In this document: positions 1 to 9,400 of the stretch, piece after piece | Position numbering within the stretch: the first letter of the stretch is position 1 | Layout of the letters: each line of letters begins with the position of its first letter | Assembly (NCBI GenBank): GCA_039028895.1 | Contig: JBCCHF010000006.1 | Location: forward strand, 166,875-230,874 | From: JAHDCJ01 sp039028895 | Lineage (GTDB): Bacteria; Bacteroidota; Bacteroidia; Chitinophagales; Saprospiraceae | Reading direction: 5' to 3' | Length of the DNA: 64,000 nucleotides | The notes under the pieces: generated by a model | Told to the model about the DNA's origin: nothing | What the model saw: the letters and a program-made list of their open reading frames with translations, nothing else | Databases searched by the model: none | Position numbers and translations under genes: made by a program

Positions 1-2367
1 CTGGTCGTTGGCCTGAATCAACGTCAGTTTAACTTGCCAGCTCTTGGCATTTTTTTTAGTCCTACAGCGGGTTTTTGGCAAAATGCTGAACCCGTCGAAT
101 TTAGTCTTCCCGCAAGCATTAACATTGATGGACTTTCAGCTCCTGTAAAAGTGGTTTACGATGATCGTCTCGTGCCACATATTTTTGCTGAAAACGCCGT
201 TGATGCTGCCATGGCCCAAGGATATGTGACTGCCCAACACCGACTTTGGTCGATGGAATTCCAGATTTTTGCAGGTTCTGGAAGATTGTCGGAGTTTATT
301 GGCAAAGTCGGTCTCCCTGCTGATCGTCAGACCAGGAGAAGAGGTCTCATCAGAGCCGCTGAAACGGCTTTGGAGGAATGGAAAAAAGACACCGAATATT
401 TTCAATACATCCAGGCGTACACCGACGGGGTAAATGCATGGATCGACCAACTAAAACCAGTTGACTATCCTTTGGAATATAAGTTGATTGGCTACCAACC
501 TGAGCGGTGGTCTGTTTTAAAATGTGCTATCCTGCAGAAAGTTATGTCACGCACGCTCTCAATGCGGGAAGATGATCTCGAGGCTACCAATGCACTGAAT
601 ATTTTTGGTAAGGAAGAATTCGATTTCCTTTATCCGGAATGGTATGACGAACAGTTGCCCATCATCCCCAAAGGAACAGAATGGAACTTTGAAAAGGTTA
701 CTGTCAGATCCGATTCTTTTCCGGCAACCGACAAAAAGCTCTCTCATATCCCGTTGACCAAGCCCCCAGAATTCGCTGGCAGCAATAATTGGGCGGTCAG
801 TGGTAAAAAAACAGCTTCTGGCAACCCAATCCTTTGCAGTGACCCTCACCTGAATATCACTTTACCATCCATTTGGTTTGAGATCCAGATTTCAATTCCT
901 GAATACAACGTTTATGGAGTTTCAATTCCAGGTTCACCAGGGGTCATTATCGGATTTAATGAAAATATTGCGTGGGGTATGACCAATGTAGGGCACGATG
1001 TTTCTGATTGGTATCGAATTCACTGGCAGGATGAATCCAGACAAGCATATCTTTTTGATGGCGCTTACCGCGAATCCGAACAAGTCATTGAAACCTATAA
1101 AGTAAGAAATGGTACAACGGTTTATGATACGATTTACTACACCCATCTTGGCCCTGTAGCCTACACCAAAGAAGGGGATATTTATCAAGATCTTGCCTTC
1201 CATTGGTTAGGGGCCTACCCTTCCAATGACGTAAAAATGTTTTTCAGTCTCAACAAGGCAAAAAATTACGAAGATTATGTCAATGCCCTGGGCTATTACA
1301 CCTGCCCTGCTCAAAACTTCGCATTTGCCAGTAAAGATGGGGATATCGCCTTATGGGTACAGGGCAATTTTCCATTAAAAGCTGATCAACAAGGCCGTTT
1401 TGTCCAGGAAGGCAACACCTCTGCGAATGAATGGCAGGGTTTTGTACCAAACGAACAAAATCCGCACACCTTCAATCCGGAAAGTGGTTATGTAAGTTCT
1501 GCTAACCAACATTCTACAGATCCCTCATACCCGTATTATTATAACGGTGGATTTGATGATTACCGAGGGCGCACCCTGCATACCGCTTTATCAGGAATGG
1601 AATCCATAACACCTGATGATTTGAAAAAGCTTCAAAACAACAATTTCAATCTACAGGCCAAAGAAATGACGCCTTTATTATTGGAAAAACTGGATAAATC
1701 TGTACTCAGTAAAGATGAGATAGGATTCTATAATGAAATCAAGGACTGGGATTACAAACATGAGAAAGGGTTAGTTGCACCTGCTGTTTTCAGAAGTTGG
1801 TTCAGCAATTTCTACAAGCAAACCTGGGACGAATTCTACACCCTAAACGATTCCATTTCAGTACTTTTCCCGGAATCATGGCGGACGGTCTACCTCTTAC
1901 GCGATCACGAGGAGAGTAAATGGTTTGATATTACCACCACCGACACCAAAGAAACATCAGCTGATATCGTAACTCAATCCTTTAAATCGGCCTGCCAGGA
2001 ATTACTGGACTGGTCGCAGAAGAATGATCAACGACCATTTTGGAGAGATTATAAAGGCACGATAATAAGGCACTTGTTACGTCAGCCTGCCCTCTCCGCA
2101 GTCAATGTGGATGTGGGCGGAGATAGAAATGCTTTAAATGCTGTTTCAAAGTCATTTGGCCCATCGTGGCGTATGGTCGTAGAACTTGGTGAAGAAATAA
2201 AGGCCTGGGGAGTTTACCCAGGAGGACAATCCGGAAATCCTGGAAGTCCATTTTATGATGATTTTGTTAACTACTGGGCACAAGGTGAATATTATGACAT
2301 CCTGTTTATGAAAGCACCTGAGCAAGGCGACAGGGTAATCGGCATCCAAACGCTTTCCAAAAACTAA
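1..2367 (+). CDS. Penicillin acylase family protein, 5' end outside the window
   Basis: The reading frame is open from base 1 to the TAA at 2365-2367 and gives 788 visible residues, so the true start lies to the left. The family comprises Ntn hydrolases (penicillin G acylase, AHL acylase, related amidases) that cut themselves into alpha and beta chains; the new N-terminal Ser of the beta chain is the nucleophile. Here the match is the GSNNWAVSG motif, with the candidate Ser encoded at 781-783 (visible residue 261), followed by the GNPILCSDPHL block. The alpha-chain region upstream (DRLVPHIFAEN, AQGYVTAQHRLWSMEF) is also typical. The substrate cannot be read from the sequence. Export to the periplasm is usual for the family, but the signal region is missing. 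It is followed after 10 bases by a small membrane protein gene, probably in the same operon. Confidence 0.9.
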   Translation: MVVGLNQRQFNLPALGIFFSPTAGFWQNAEPVEFSLPASINIDGLSAPVKVVYDDRLVPHIFAENAVDAAMAQGYVTAQHRLWSMEFQIFAGSGRLSEFIGKVGLPADRQTRRRGLIRAAETALEEWKKDTEYFQYIQAYTDGVNAWIDQLKPVDYPLEYKLIGYQPERWSVLKCAILQKVMSRTLSMREDDLEATNALNIFGKEEFDFLYPEWYDEQLPIIPKGTEWNFEKVTVRSDSFPATDKKLSHIPLTKPPEFAGSNNWAVSGKKTASGNPILCSDPHLNITLPSIWFEIQISIPEYNVYGVSIPGSPGVIIGFNENIAWGMTNVGHDVSDWYRIHWQDESRQAYLFDGAYRESEQVIETYKVRNGTTVYDTIYYTHLGPVAYTKEGDIYQDLAFHWLGAYPSNDVKMFFSLNKAKNYEDYVNALGYYTCPAQNFAFASKDGDIALWVQGNFPLKADQQGRFVQEGNTSANEWQGFVPNEQNPHTFNPESGYVSSANQHSTDPSYPYYYNGGFDDYRGRTLHTALSGMESITPDDLKKLQNNNFNLQAKEMTPLLLEKLDKSVLSKDEIGFYNEIKDWDYKHEKGLVAPAVFRSWFSNFYKQTWDEFYTLNDSISVLFPESWRTVYLLRDHEESKWFDITTTDTKETSADIVTQSFKSACQELLDWSQKNDQRPFWRDYKGTIIRHLLRQPALSAVNVDVGGDRNALNAVSKSFGPSWRMVVELGEEIKAWGVYPGGQSGNPGSPFYDDFVNYWAQGEYYDILFMKAPEQGDRVIGIQTLSKN

Positions 2368-2377
2368 TGTAATCCAA

Positions 2378-2734
2378 ATGAAGATTCTTTTTTCAGTAAT
2401 TATCATTTCATTATTTGCTGTTGCCACGCAATTTATCTTGCCATGGTGGCATATTGTCCCTTCTGCCTTTCTGGGCGCTATTCTTGTTTTTCAGAACCAT
2501 GCTGTCAAAAGTTTTGTTAGTGGATTTATTGGTATTGCCCTGTTCTGGGGTATTTTTGCTGGTATGCTGAACAATGCCAATGATGGCATCCTTGCTACTC
2601 GTATTTCTACTTTGTTGGGTGCAGGCGGTCCTTTCAACCTTGTTATTGCAACTGCTTTTGTAGGCGGTATTCTTGGAGGCTTTGGTGCTATGACGGGGGA
2701 CTTGTTCAGGCAAATGATAACGAACAAAAAATAA
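2378..2734 (+). CDS. Small hydrophobic membrane protein, function unknown
   Basis: This gene encodes 118 residues with about four hydrophobic segments (roughly residues 3-20, 24-42, 46-64 and 84-106) separated by short loops, ending in a short basic tail. The layout fits a small inner-membrane protein. I recognise no family motif. It begins 10 bases after the acylase gene, and its TAA stop overlaps the ATG of the next gene by one base (TAATG at 2732-2736), which points to translational coupling and a three-gene operon. The opposite-strand reading frames here are not supported, because this frame has the membrane-protein composition and the tight junctions. Confidence 0.75.
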   Translation: MKILFSVIIISLFAVATQFILPWWHIVPSAFLGAILVFQNHAVKSFVSGFIGIALFWGIFAGMLNNANDGILATRISTLLGAGGPFNLVIATAFVGGILGGFGAMTGDLFRQMITNKK

Positions 2735-3279
2735 TGAATTATATCATTTTTGATCTCGAGGCCACATGTTGGGAACATATGCGCCCCGGGTATGTGCAGG
2801 AGATTATCGAGATTGGTGCTTGTAAAGTGGACGCTTATGCAGATGTCACAGAGACATTTTGCAAGTTTGTAAAACCGGTTCATCATCCCACCCTCTCCCC
2901 TTTTTGCAGAGAATTAACCTCGATCACCCAAAAAGATGTTGAATCAGCAGGCGAATTTCCTGAGGTCATTGAAGAATTCCAGGAATGGATCGGGTTATTT
3001 GATGATGAGGATTATTTATTGTGTTCCTGGGGGTTTTTTGATCGCAAAGCATTAATGCACGATTGTATGATCCATGACCTGGAAGAAAATTGGGCGGAAA
3101 AACATATCAGCCTGAAACATCAATACAAGAACATTAAGAAACTTAGAAAACCAATGGGTCTTCGAAGGGCAGTTGAGGGAGAAGGGTTTGAATTTGAAGG
3201 TACTCACCATCGTGGCATTGACGACGCCCAAAACCTGGCCAAGATTTTTATCAAGTATTTCGACAGTTGGAAACATTAG
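2734..3279 (+). CDS. DEDDh 3'-5' exonuclease, ERI-1-like
   Basis: The 181-residue protein has the DEDDh exonuclease motifs in order: FDLEAT at the N-terminus (Asp7, Glu9), Asp103 in the WGFFDRKAL block, and HRGIDDAQN near the C-terminus (His159, Asp164). These acidic residues bind two metal ions and hydrolyse nucleotides from a 3' end. The TCW after the first motif and the EIIEIGA stretch resemble the ERI-1/KapD subgroup, which trims structured RNA ends in eukaryotes; the bacterial substrates are less clear. It is predicted to be cytoplasmic, with no signal peptide. Its start codon overlaps the previous stop by one base, so it should be translated with the small membrane protein. It meets the next gene tail to tail across a 139-base gap. 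Confidence 0.88.
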   Translation: MNYIIFDLEATCWEHMRPGYVQEIIEIGACKVDAYADVTETFCKFVKPVHHPTLSPFCRELTSITQKDVESAGEFPEVIEEFQEWIGLFDDEDYLLCSWGFFDRKALMHDCMIHDLEENWAEKHISLKHQYKNIKKLRKPMGLRRAVEGEGFEFEGTHHRGIDDAQNLAKIFIKYFDSWKH

Positions 3280-3418
3280 ATGAAATGTTACAACCGAACA
3301 TAATGACCGGGTAGCAAAATTAAGAGCTTATTTGGAATTTGCTGTAGTTCACCCATACTGAATAACACGAATGGAAGAGCCAACCAGCAAATGGAAGCCA
3401 TCCATTAACTGCTTTAAG

Positions 3419-5545
3419 TTAATCAAGCAAACCCAAGGCTTTGCTTACCTCTGTTACGGGAAACTTACAAACTTTCTTTTTACAGACATATATGGTGGTT
3501 TGGTCCTCAATCAACTTGTTTTTCAGCAATTCCAACGTGCCTTCAGACTTCCCTCCCATTAAAAGGACATTTGGATTGTAGTTTTGATCCCATTCTTTTC
3601 TAAATGCTTTGAATTCATCTCCAACAATTGCCACCTCATGTGGTTCTTTTGCCAATTCAAGATATAACGCACACCAGTTAGAATAGAAGCTTGGCTGATC
3701 TGCATTTTGGACTGGATCCAACATATTGTTCATCATGGTGGAAGCCATTTCCATATAGTTCTCATCATAAAAATAAAGACCAAGGTGATAGAGGTTACGT
3801 GCCATAATAGAATTGGATGCAGGAATAACGTTATCATTTAATTCCATCTTTCTGGCAATCAATTCTTTATCTAGTCCAGATGTATAGTAAAACATGCCTG
3901 AAACTTCGTCAAAGAACTGAGTTTTTGCATACTCTGTCAGGTCCCTGGCGCGGGTCAACCATGTTTCATCAAATGTGGCCTGGTAAAGTGCGATAAAAGC
4001 ATCAATGAGCAATGCATAATCATCCAAAAATGCATTGATAACTGAATTTCCATCTTTGTAATTCCGGGTCAGGCGATTATCCTTTTTAATTGCAATTTTT
4101 ACAAGAAAGTTGGCGTTCTGCAATGCCACATTGAGGAACTCTTCTTCTCCAAATGCACGGTAAGCGTCAATATATCCTTTTAGCATCAGTGCATTCCACG
4201 AAGTCAAGATCTTTTCATCCAGACCAGGTCTAATCCTGTTATTTCGCGCTTCAAGGAGGGTCATTCGATTTTTGCTTAATTGCTGCTCAAGTGCCTCTAC
4301 AGTCAGGTCAAAAGATGTCGCAATCTCCGATAATGGTTTCGTTTGATAAAGAATGTTCCGGTGTTCCCAATTGCCTTTTTGGCTCACGTTATAAAAAGCG
4401 TTAAACACTTCGGCTTCAGTTCCCAGCAAAGAGTCTATTTCTGCCTTATCCCAGGTATAAAACACCCCCTCTTCTCCATCGGTACTTGCATCAAGAGATG
4501 AATAAAATCCACCTTCCTCTGAAGTCATTTCTGCTTTAATAAAATCTAGAGTCTCAAAAACTACCTTTTTGTAACGCGGATCTTTTGTCAATTGATAGGC
4601 TTCAGCATACAGGCTGACGATCTGACCATTATCATAAAGCATTTTCTCGAAGTGAGGGACCTTCCACTCAGGGTCTGTAGAATACCGTGCAAAACCGCCT
4701 CTCAAGTGATCGTAGATTCCACCCATTGACATATTGTCCAATGTGACCTGTACCGCTTTTAAGGCATCTTCATTACCAGTTGCTGCAAAGTACCGCAGAA
4801 AAAAGAGATAATTATTGGGCATTGGAAATTTATTAGTAGCATTAACTCCATCCACATGGCGTCCACCTTTTTCCATATCAATGGTGGTGATGAATTTATC
4901 GCCTACCGCCTTTATTCCGTCCATTTCAAATTCACGCTCGGTTTCGGCTGCCTGGATCAAGCTATTTCGCCGCACACCATCAGACAGGCTTGCAGCGTAT
5001 TGTTCCAGCCTGTCCGGATTATTCTCGTTAAGTGTAAGGATATCTCTCAGGATTTTCATCCAGTTATCTTTTGGGAAATATGTGCCTGCAAAAAATGGCC
5101 TCCCATCTGGAAGACAAATCGCATTTAAAGGCCAGCCACAACTACCTCCTCCACTTAAATGACAGGCGGTCATATAGACATCATCAACGTCAGGGCGTTC
5201 CTCTCTGTCAACTTTAACGTTGATAAAATTCTCATTCATCAATCTTGCCACTACTGTATCTTCAAATGATTCATGTTCCATTACGTGACACCAGTGACAA
5301 GAAGAGTAACCTACGCTGATGATAATCAACTTATTCTCGGCCTGTGCCTTGTCAAGTGCTTCATCGCCCCATGGGTACCAATTTACTGGGTTATGGGCAT
5401 GTTGTAGTAAGTACGGACTGCTTTCGTTTACCAGCGAATTGGTGTATTTAGGCGAATCAGTATCGGTAGTTTCCTGAGTTTTATTATCACAACTTGATAA
5501 TAGAATTGAGATTGCAATGAAAAACAGAAAAGTTAGTTGCCTCAT
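3419..5545 (-). CDS. DUF255 thioredoxin-domain lipoprotein (YyaL/SPATA20-like)
   Basis: The family has an N-terminal thioredoxin-like domain (DUF255) followed by an (alpha/alpha)6-barrel like that of N-acylglucosamine 2-epimerases; its biochemical role is unsettled. The thioredoxin part shows NPVNWYPWG, then SSCHWCHVMEHESF with a CxxC pair, then VKVDREERPDVD. The C-terminal two thirds has the barrel-type pattern (GGFARYSTDPEWKVPHFEKML, LTSWNALMLKGY). I place the start at the ATG at 5543-5545; an upstream in-frame TTG adds only two residues. This start gives a type II signal with lipobox LLSSC (Cys19), so the protein is probably a membrane-anchored lipoprotein, whereas many homologues are cytoplasmic. 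It is monocistronic and divergent from the nuclease gene. Confidence 0.9.
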   Translation of the reverse strand: MRQLTFLFFIAISILLSSCDNKTQETTDTDSPKYTNSLVNESSPYLLQHAHNPVNWYPWGDEALDKAQAENKLIIISVGYSSCHWCHVMEHESFEDTVVARLMNENFINVKVDREERPDVDDVYMTACHLSGGGSCGWPLNAICLPDGRPFFAGTYFPKDNWMKILRDILTLNENNPDRLEQYAASLSDGVRRNSLIQAAETEREFEMDGIKAVGDKFITTIDMEKGGRHVDGVNATNKFPMPNNYLFFLRYFAATGNEDALKAVQVTLDNMSMGGIYDHLRGGFARYSTDPEWKVPHFEKMLYDNGQIVSLYAEAYQLTKDPRYKKVVFETLDFIKAEMTSEEGGFYSSLDASTDGEEGVFYTWDKAEIDSLLGTEAEVFNAFYNVSQKGNWEHRNILYQTKPLSEIATSFDLTVEALEQQLSKNRMTLLEARNNRIRPGLDEKILTSWNALMLKGYIDAYRAFGEEEFLNVALQNANFLVKIAIKKDNRLTRNYKDGNSVINAFLDDYALLIDAFIALYQATFDETWLTRARDLTEYAKTQFFDEVSGMFYYTSGLDKELIARKMELNDNVIPASNSIMARNLYHLGLYFYDENYMEMASTMMNNMLDPVQNADQPSFYSNWCALYLELAKEPHEVAIVGDEFKAFRKEWDQNYNPNVLLMGGKSEGTLELLKNKLIEDQTTIYVCKKKVCKFPVTEVSKALGLLD

Positions 5546-5648
5546 GACCAATAAATTTTTGTAGGCCGAAGATACAAAATAGGAACTGACACATTCTTAA
5601 CCTTTAAAATTTAACCTTAGCCTTTGACAGGATTATGTACTTTTAACC

Positions 5649-6521
5649 ATGGTCAAAAAAAAGAATGGATACCTGAGACTGGCAATTATGCTCATTTTAC
5701 TGGTTACTGCAATCGGTTCCATGTATGTACTTAATGAAAGATACCAGGTTATTGGAAAAAACCAGCCGAAAAGCGACTTTGAAAAAGGACCTTATTCTAA
5801 AGCTTTCATGCCTACTGCCCACCAAGGGACAATAATCGAACATCCTTATTTCGCGATTTCCTATGTTGAAGAGCATGAACAGTCAGAATGGGTGTTTTAT
5901 GAGCTCGACATTCAAAGGTTAAAAGGTAAAGTAGATAGGAACTTTAATTTCAGATCAGATCCAGCAATTCAGACCGGATCTGCTTATCATTATGACTATA
6001 GAGGGTCAGGTTATGATCGCGGACACCTTGTACCAGCAGCTGATATGGCCGCCAGTCCAACCGCAGTTATGACGACCTTTATGATGAGTAATATCAGTCC
6101 CCAAGCCAGAATGTTTAATAGGGGAATATGGCGCGAATTGGAAGAACAGGTCAGAGATTGGACAAGGAAAAGTCAGCATTTGTTTATAGCTACTGGACCT
6201 GTTTTAGATGACAATCTAAACGAAGTTATAGGACAGAAAAGCCAGGTAACCGTTCCAAAAATGTTTTACAAGGTATTATTGGATTACACCACACCTGAAA
6301 AAAAGGCGATCGGATTTTTATTGCCCAATGAAAAGAGCGACGAACCCATCTCAAACTTTGCTACAACAGTGGATGAAGTAGAGTTGGTTACCGGCATTGA
6401 TTTTTTCCCAAACCTTCCTGATAGCGAAGAAAAACGGTTAGAAAGCAAATATAAGATGGCATTATGGCCCATTAATGACTTCTGGACCAATCTTCGGATA
6501 AAAGAATGGAACAGCTATTAA
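5649..6521 (+). CDS. DNA/RNA non-specific endonuclease (NUC1/EndoG type), membrane-anchored or exported
   Basis: The 290-residue protein is a beta-beta-alpha-metal nuclease of the NUC1/EndoG family, which cuts DNA and RNA with little sequence preference using a His base and one Mg ion. The signature DRGH lies at residues 123-126 in GYDRGHLVPAADM, with the metal-ligand Asn at about 157 in MFNRGIW. The N-terminus has a basic stretch and one hydrophobic segment (about 9-27) without an obvious cleavage site. The catalytic domain therefore probably sits in the periplasm, anchored or released. Possible roles are nucleic-acid scavenging or defence against extracellular DNA; the sequence does not decide. 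A hairpin six bases after the stop probably terminates it. Confidence 0.9.
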   Translation: MVKKKNGYLRLAIMLILLVTAIGSMYVLNERYQVIGKNQPKSDFEKGPYSKAFMPTAHQGTIIEHPYFAISYVEEHEQSEWVFYELDIQRLKGKVDRNFNFRSDPAIQTGSAYHYDYRGSGYDRGHLVPAADMAASPTAVMTTFMMSNISPQARMFNRGIWRELEEQVRDWTRKSQHLFIATGPVLDDNLNEVIGQKSQVTVPKMFYKVLLDYTTPEKKAIGFLLPNEKSDEPISNFATTVDEVELVTGIDFFPNLPDSEEKRLESKYKMALWPINDFWTNLRIKEWNSY

Positions 6522-6526
6522 CCAAA

Positions 6527-6559
6527 ACAGGGTTTCCACGAAAATCGCATAAACCCTGT
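6527..6559. terminator. Shared terminator between the convergent nuclease and GAPDH genes
   Basis: A perfect 9-bp inverted repeat (ACAGGGTTT at 6527-6535, AAACCCTGT at 6551-6559) with a 15-base loop sits in the 60-base gap between two convergent genes. On the minus strand the stem is followed by TTTTGG, so it works best for GAPDH. On the plus strand only a short A/T-rich tail follows. The position and symmetry suggest it acts in both directions. Confidence 0.7.
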
Positions 6560-6581
6560 CGAAAAGTTTATTTGGTTACAA

Positions 6582-8054
6582 TTAGTAGTAACGGAGTCTT
6601 CTTACCTGTGCGACATATTTGGCCAATCTCAAAACCTGGCAGGTGTAGCCATATTCATTATCATACCAAACATAAAGGGTTGCATTTTTACCATTTGGTG
6701 AAACCTTTGTTGATGGCGCGTCAAACACAGAAGTGTGGGTCGCACCAACTGCATCGCTGGAAACAAAATCCATAGAGTTTGAATATTTGATCTGGACGAC
6801 CAGGTCACCATACAGTGAAGCTTGTTCCAAAACTTCGTTGATCTGGTTAACTGAAGTTTCTTTTTGAAGATTTAGATTCAAAATGGCAAGTGAAACATTT
6901 GGTAATGGTATGCGGATTGCTGATCCTGTGAGTGTACCATCTAACTCAGGTATAACCTTCCCTATTGCTTTAGCTGCACCAGTTTCAGTGATAACCATGT
7001 TTTCAGCAGCTGCTCTTCCTCTCCTTGATTTTTTATGGAAATTGTCTAACAGGTTTTGTGTACTGGTGTATGCATGGATACTCTCAATATGACCATTTTC
7101 GATGCCGAAATTGTCATTAACCACTTTGATCACCGGAGCAATGGCATTAGTAGTACACGAAGCGGCACAAAAAACAATGTCTTCGTTAAAATCCAGTGTT
7201 TTATGGTTTACACCATGTACGATATTTTTGATCCCTTTGCCTGGTGCTGTAAACAACACATGCTTAATTCCAGGGCGTAAATGCTGGCTTAAGCCTTCTT
7301 TATCTCTCCATGCACCGGTATTGTCGATCAATAAAGCATCCTGAATGCCATACTTGGTATAATCGATATCGGTTGGTGAGTTGGCAAAGATCATTTTAAT
7401 ACGATTACCATTGACGATCAGGTCTTCTGTCTCCTGGTCAACATCGACAGTACCGCGGAATTTTCCGTGAACCGTGTCTTTTCGTAATAATGATGCTCTT
7501 TTCAGCATTTCTTCTGCGCGATTATCCTTCATTTTTGGGCGGATAACAATTGCTTTCAACCTCAGTTGCTCACCACGACCTGTATTTTCTATCAGTTCGC
7601 GCGCTGCCAAACGACCGATACGACCAAATCCGTACAGGACAACATCTTTGGGTACTAACACCTTTTTGTCTTCACCAATGAAGTGGCCGATCTTGTCGAA
7701 AAGAAAAGCATCAAGATTAGAGTATTCGGTATTTGAAGTCAACCATTCGATAGCCAATTTACCGATATCAATTCTTGCTGGGGCTATATTCATTCTTGAT
7801 ATGCCTTTTGCAAGAGCGAGACTAATGTCAATAGTAATTGGCTGGTGGGCGTAATTTTTTGCATACAGGTGATCGTTCAGGACCTCTGATGGACGGGAAT
7901 CGTAAATTCCTCTTCTGAATAGGATGAGTTCAACAGATTTATCGAATCTGAGTTCTCCTACAATTTTCAGGAGTAGAAGGGCTTTCTTTTCCTGTTCGCG
8001 CCAGTCTGCAAGGGAGGCGCCGATATTAGCTTTTATCTTTTCCACTGTTTCCAT
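6582..8054 (-). CDS. gap: Glyceraldehyde-3-phosphate dehydrogenase with N-terminal extension
   Basis: GAPDH oxidises glyceraldehyde-3-phosphate to 1,3-bisphosphoglycerate with NAD(P) and phosphate in glycolysis or gluconeogenesis. The nucleotide-binding motif GFGRIGRLA begins at about residue 142, and the catalytic Cys is about residue 300 in SCTTNAIAPV. The C-terminal substrate domain (GRAAAENMVITETGAAKAIG, WYDNEYGYTCQVLR) is intact. At 490 residues it is about 150 longer than classical GAPDH, because about 135 residues precede the Rossmann fold; this longer form is known in several bacterial groups. The extension includes LFRRGIYDSRPSEVLN, and I cannot assign it a function. It is cytoplasmic and has its own promoter-like element upstream at 8170-8177. 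Confidence 0.95.
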   Translation of the reverse strand: METVEKIKANIGASLADWREQEKKALLLLKIVGELRFDKSVELILFRRGIYDSRPSEVLNDHLYAKNYAHQPITIDISLALAKGISRMNIAPARIDIGKLAIEWLTSNTEYSNLDAFLFDKIGHFIGEDKKVLVPKDVVLYGFGRIGRLAARELIENTGRGEQLRLKAIVIRPKMKDNRAEEMLKRASLLRKDTVHGKFRGTVDVDQETEDLIVNGNRIKMIFANSPTDIDYTKYGIQDALLIDNTGAWRDKEGLSQHLRPGIKHVLFTAPGKGIKNIVHGVNHKTLDFNEDIVFCAASCTTNAIAPVIKVVNDNFGIENGHIESIHAYTSTQNLLDNFHKKSRRGRAAAENMVITETGAAKAIGKVIPELDGTLTGSAIRIPLPNVSLAILNLNLQKETSVNQINEVLEQASLYGDLVVQIKYSNSMDFVSSDAVGATHTSVFDAPSTKVSPNGKNATLYVWYDNEYGYTCQVLRLAKYVAQVRRLRYY

Positions 8055-8169
8055 GAATCGGATGTCTTTTTTTGGTCAAATAATCAGAAAAGGAAAATTA
8101 TAAACTTGAAAATCGTCGTAAATCTCACTTTTGAAATTATATTCTTTTTCAAGCTTGTTTTTATGGCCG

Positions 8170-8177
8170 CAAAGGTA
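8170..8177 (-). promoter_or_regulatory. Promoter -7 element for the GAPDH gene
   Basis: On the minus strand the octamer TACCTTTG is an exact match to the Bacteroidota -7 consensus TAnnTTTG. It lies about 116 bases before the GAPDH start codon and just downstream of the rpoD terminator. The expected -33 region is T-rich but has no clear TTG at the usual spacing, so only the -7 box is claimed. Confidence 0.5.
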
Positions 8178-8193
8178 CAAAAAATCCAATAAA

Positions 8194-8228
8194 AAAAGCA
8201 CGACAAAATAAAATTTTGTCGTGCTTTT
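8194..8228 (-). terminator. Strong intrinsic terminator of rpoD
   Basis: A perfect 16-bp stem (8194-8209 paired with 8213-8228) with a three-base loop is followed on the minus strand by a run of T. The GC-rich core is GCACGAC/GTCGTGC, flanked by A/T pairs. It starts 24 bases after the rpoD stop and separates rpoD from the GAPDH promoter. Confidence 0.9.
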
Positions 8229-8251
8229 GCGAATTATTTGTTAACCAGGGA

Positions 8252-9121
8252 TTAAGCGCCCAGGTAAGCTTTCAGTAATTTACTACGGGATGTAGATCTT
8301 AGCTTGTTAATAGCTTTATCCTTTATTTGGCGGACACGTTCTCTTGTAAGACCAAATTTTTCGCCAATATCTTCAAGAGACATAGGATGCTCAACACCAA
8401 TACCGAAATACAGTTTAATGACATCATGCTGCCTTTCGGTAAGTGTACTTAATGATCTTTCAATTTCTTTTCTAAGCGATTCGCGATAAGCGAGAGACGT
8501 ATCAGTAAGTGGCGTATTGCCATTTTCGAGTACATCGAGAAGTGAATTATCTTCTCCATCTACAAAAGGAGCGTCCATAGAAACATGTCTTGCTGCGACA
8601 CCTAATGTAGTTTCAACTTCTTCAGTTGCGATTTCGAGAACGTCTGCCAACTCTTCTGAAGATGGCTCGCGTTCGAATTCCTGCTCGAGTGCAGAAAACG
8701 CTTTGTTAATCTTGTTAAGAGAACCTACTTTGTTTAGCGGAAGTCTGACAATCCTGGATTGCTCAGCGAGTGCTTGCAGAATTGACTGACGAATCCACCA
8801 TACCGCATAGGAGATAAATTTAAAGCCTCTGGTTTCATCAAATCGTTGCGCAGCTTTGATCAATCCCAGGTTCCCCTCATTAATGAGGTCGGAAAGGGAT
8901 AAGCCTTGATTTTGGTACTGCTTGGCAACTGAGACGACAAACCTTAGGTTGGCTTTTGTCAATTTTTCGAGAGCGATCTGGTCGCCCTGCTTAATTCGTT
9001 TTGCTAGATCTACTTCTTCTTCTGGTGTTAAGAGGTCAACCTTACCGATTTCCTGCAAATACTTTTCTAGTGATTGGCTTTCCCGGTTGGTGATTGACTT
9101 TGTGATCTTTAACTGACGCAT
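8252..9121 (-). CDS. rpoD: RNA polymerase primary sigma factor RpoD/SigA
   Basis: The 289-residue protein has sigma-70 regions 1.2 (SLEKYLQEIGKVDLLTPEEE), 2 (ANLRFVVSVAKQYQNQG, GNLGLIKAAQRFDETRGFKFISYAVWWIRQ), 3 and 4.2 (LEDIGEKFGLTRERVRQIKDKAINKLR). It lacks the long region 1.1 and non-conserved insert of enteric RpoD, which is normal for the Bacteroidota primary sigma factor of about 287 residues. This factor directs recognition of the unusual TTTG / TAnnTTTG promoters found elsewhere in the window. The start at the ATG at 9119-9121 fits the family (MRQLKITKSITNRES). The gene is monocistronic, with a good promoter 60-90 bases upstream and a strong terminator downstream. Confidence 0.97.
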   Translation of the reverse strand: MRQLKITKSITNRESQSLEKYLQEIGKVDLLTPEEEVDLAKRIKQGDQIALEKLTKANLRFVVSVAKQYQNQGLSLSDLINEGNLGLIKAAQRFDETRGFKFISYAVWWIRQSILQALAEQSRIVRLPLNKVGSLNKINKAFSALEQEFEREPSSEELADVLEIATEEVETTLGVAARHVSMDAPFVDGEDNSLLDVLENGNTPLTDTSLAYRESLRKEIERSLSTLTERQHDVIKLYFGIGVEHPMSLEDIGEKFGLTRERVRQIKDKAINKLRSTSRSKLLKAYLGA

Positions 9122-9182
9122 AAAAATGAAGGGTTTTTAATTATTCCTTAAGAATTCTTTAACATGCAGGATTACAAAGCCA

Positions 9183-9213
9183 CAAAAATAGGTGAAATTG
9201 TATTGTTAATCAA
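9183..9213 (-). promoter_or_regulatory. Promoter of rpoD
   Basis: On the minus strand TTG (9211-9213) is followed after 20 bases by TATTTTTG (9183-9190), an exact TAnnTTTG -7 box at the usual Bacteroidota spacing. Transcription would start near 9176 and give a leader of about 55 bases. This is the best two-part promoter in the window. Confidence 0.65.
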
Positions 9214-9400
9214 GTTCTTGTTCGCTTATCCTTCAAATTTATTTTAAAAGTGACAAGACAAACCCAACTCCAGATATCCCGCTTACAGAGTAAATAATGC
9301 AATTTTCTTGATTTTAGTTCAATAATTTGGAAAAATCGTTTTTTTCCTTTTTATTGAGCCAAACGGCAATCAAATTATTTCGCAATTTCTACCTTTCTAT

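Noticed and set aside
3371..3562. Plus-strand frame of 63 codons
   Set aside because: Most of it lies over the 3' end of the DUF255 gene on the other strand and it has no family resemblance or good start context.
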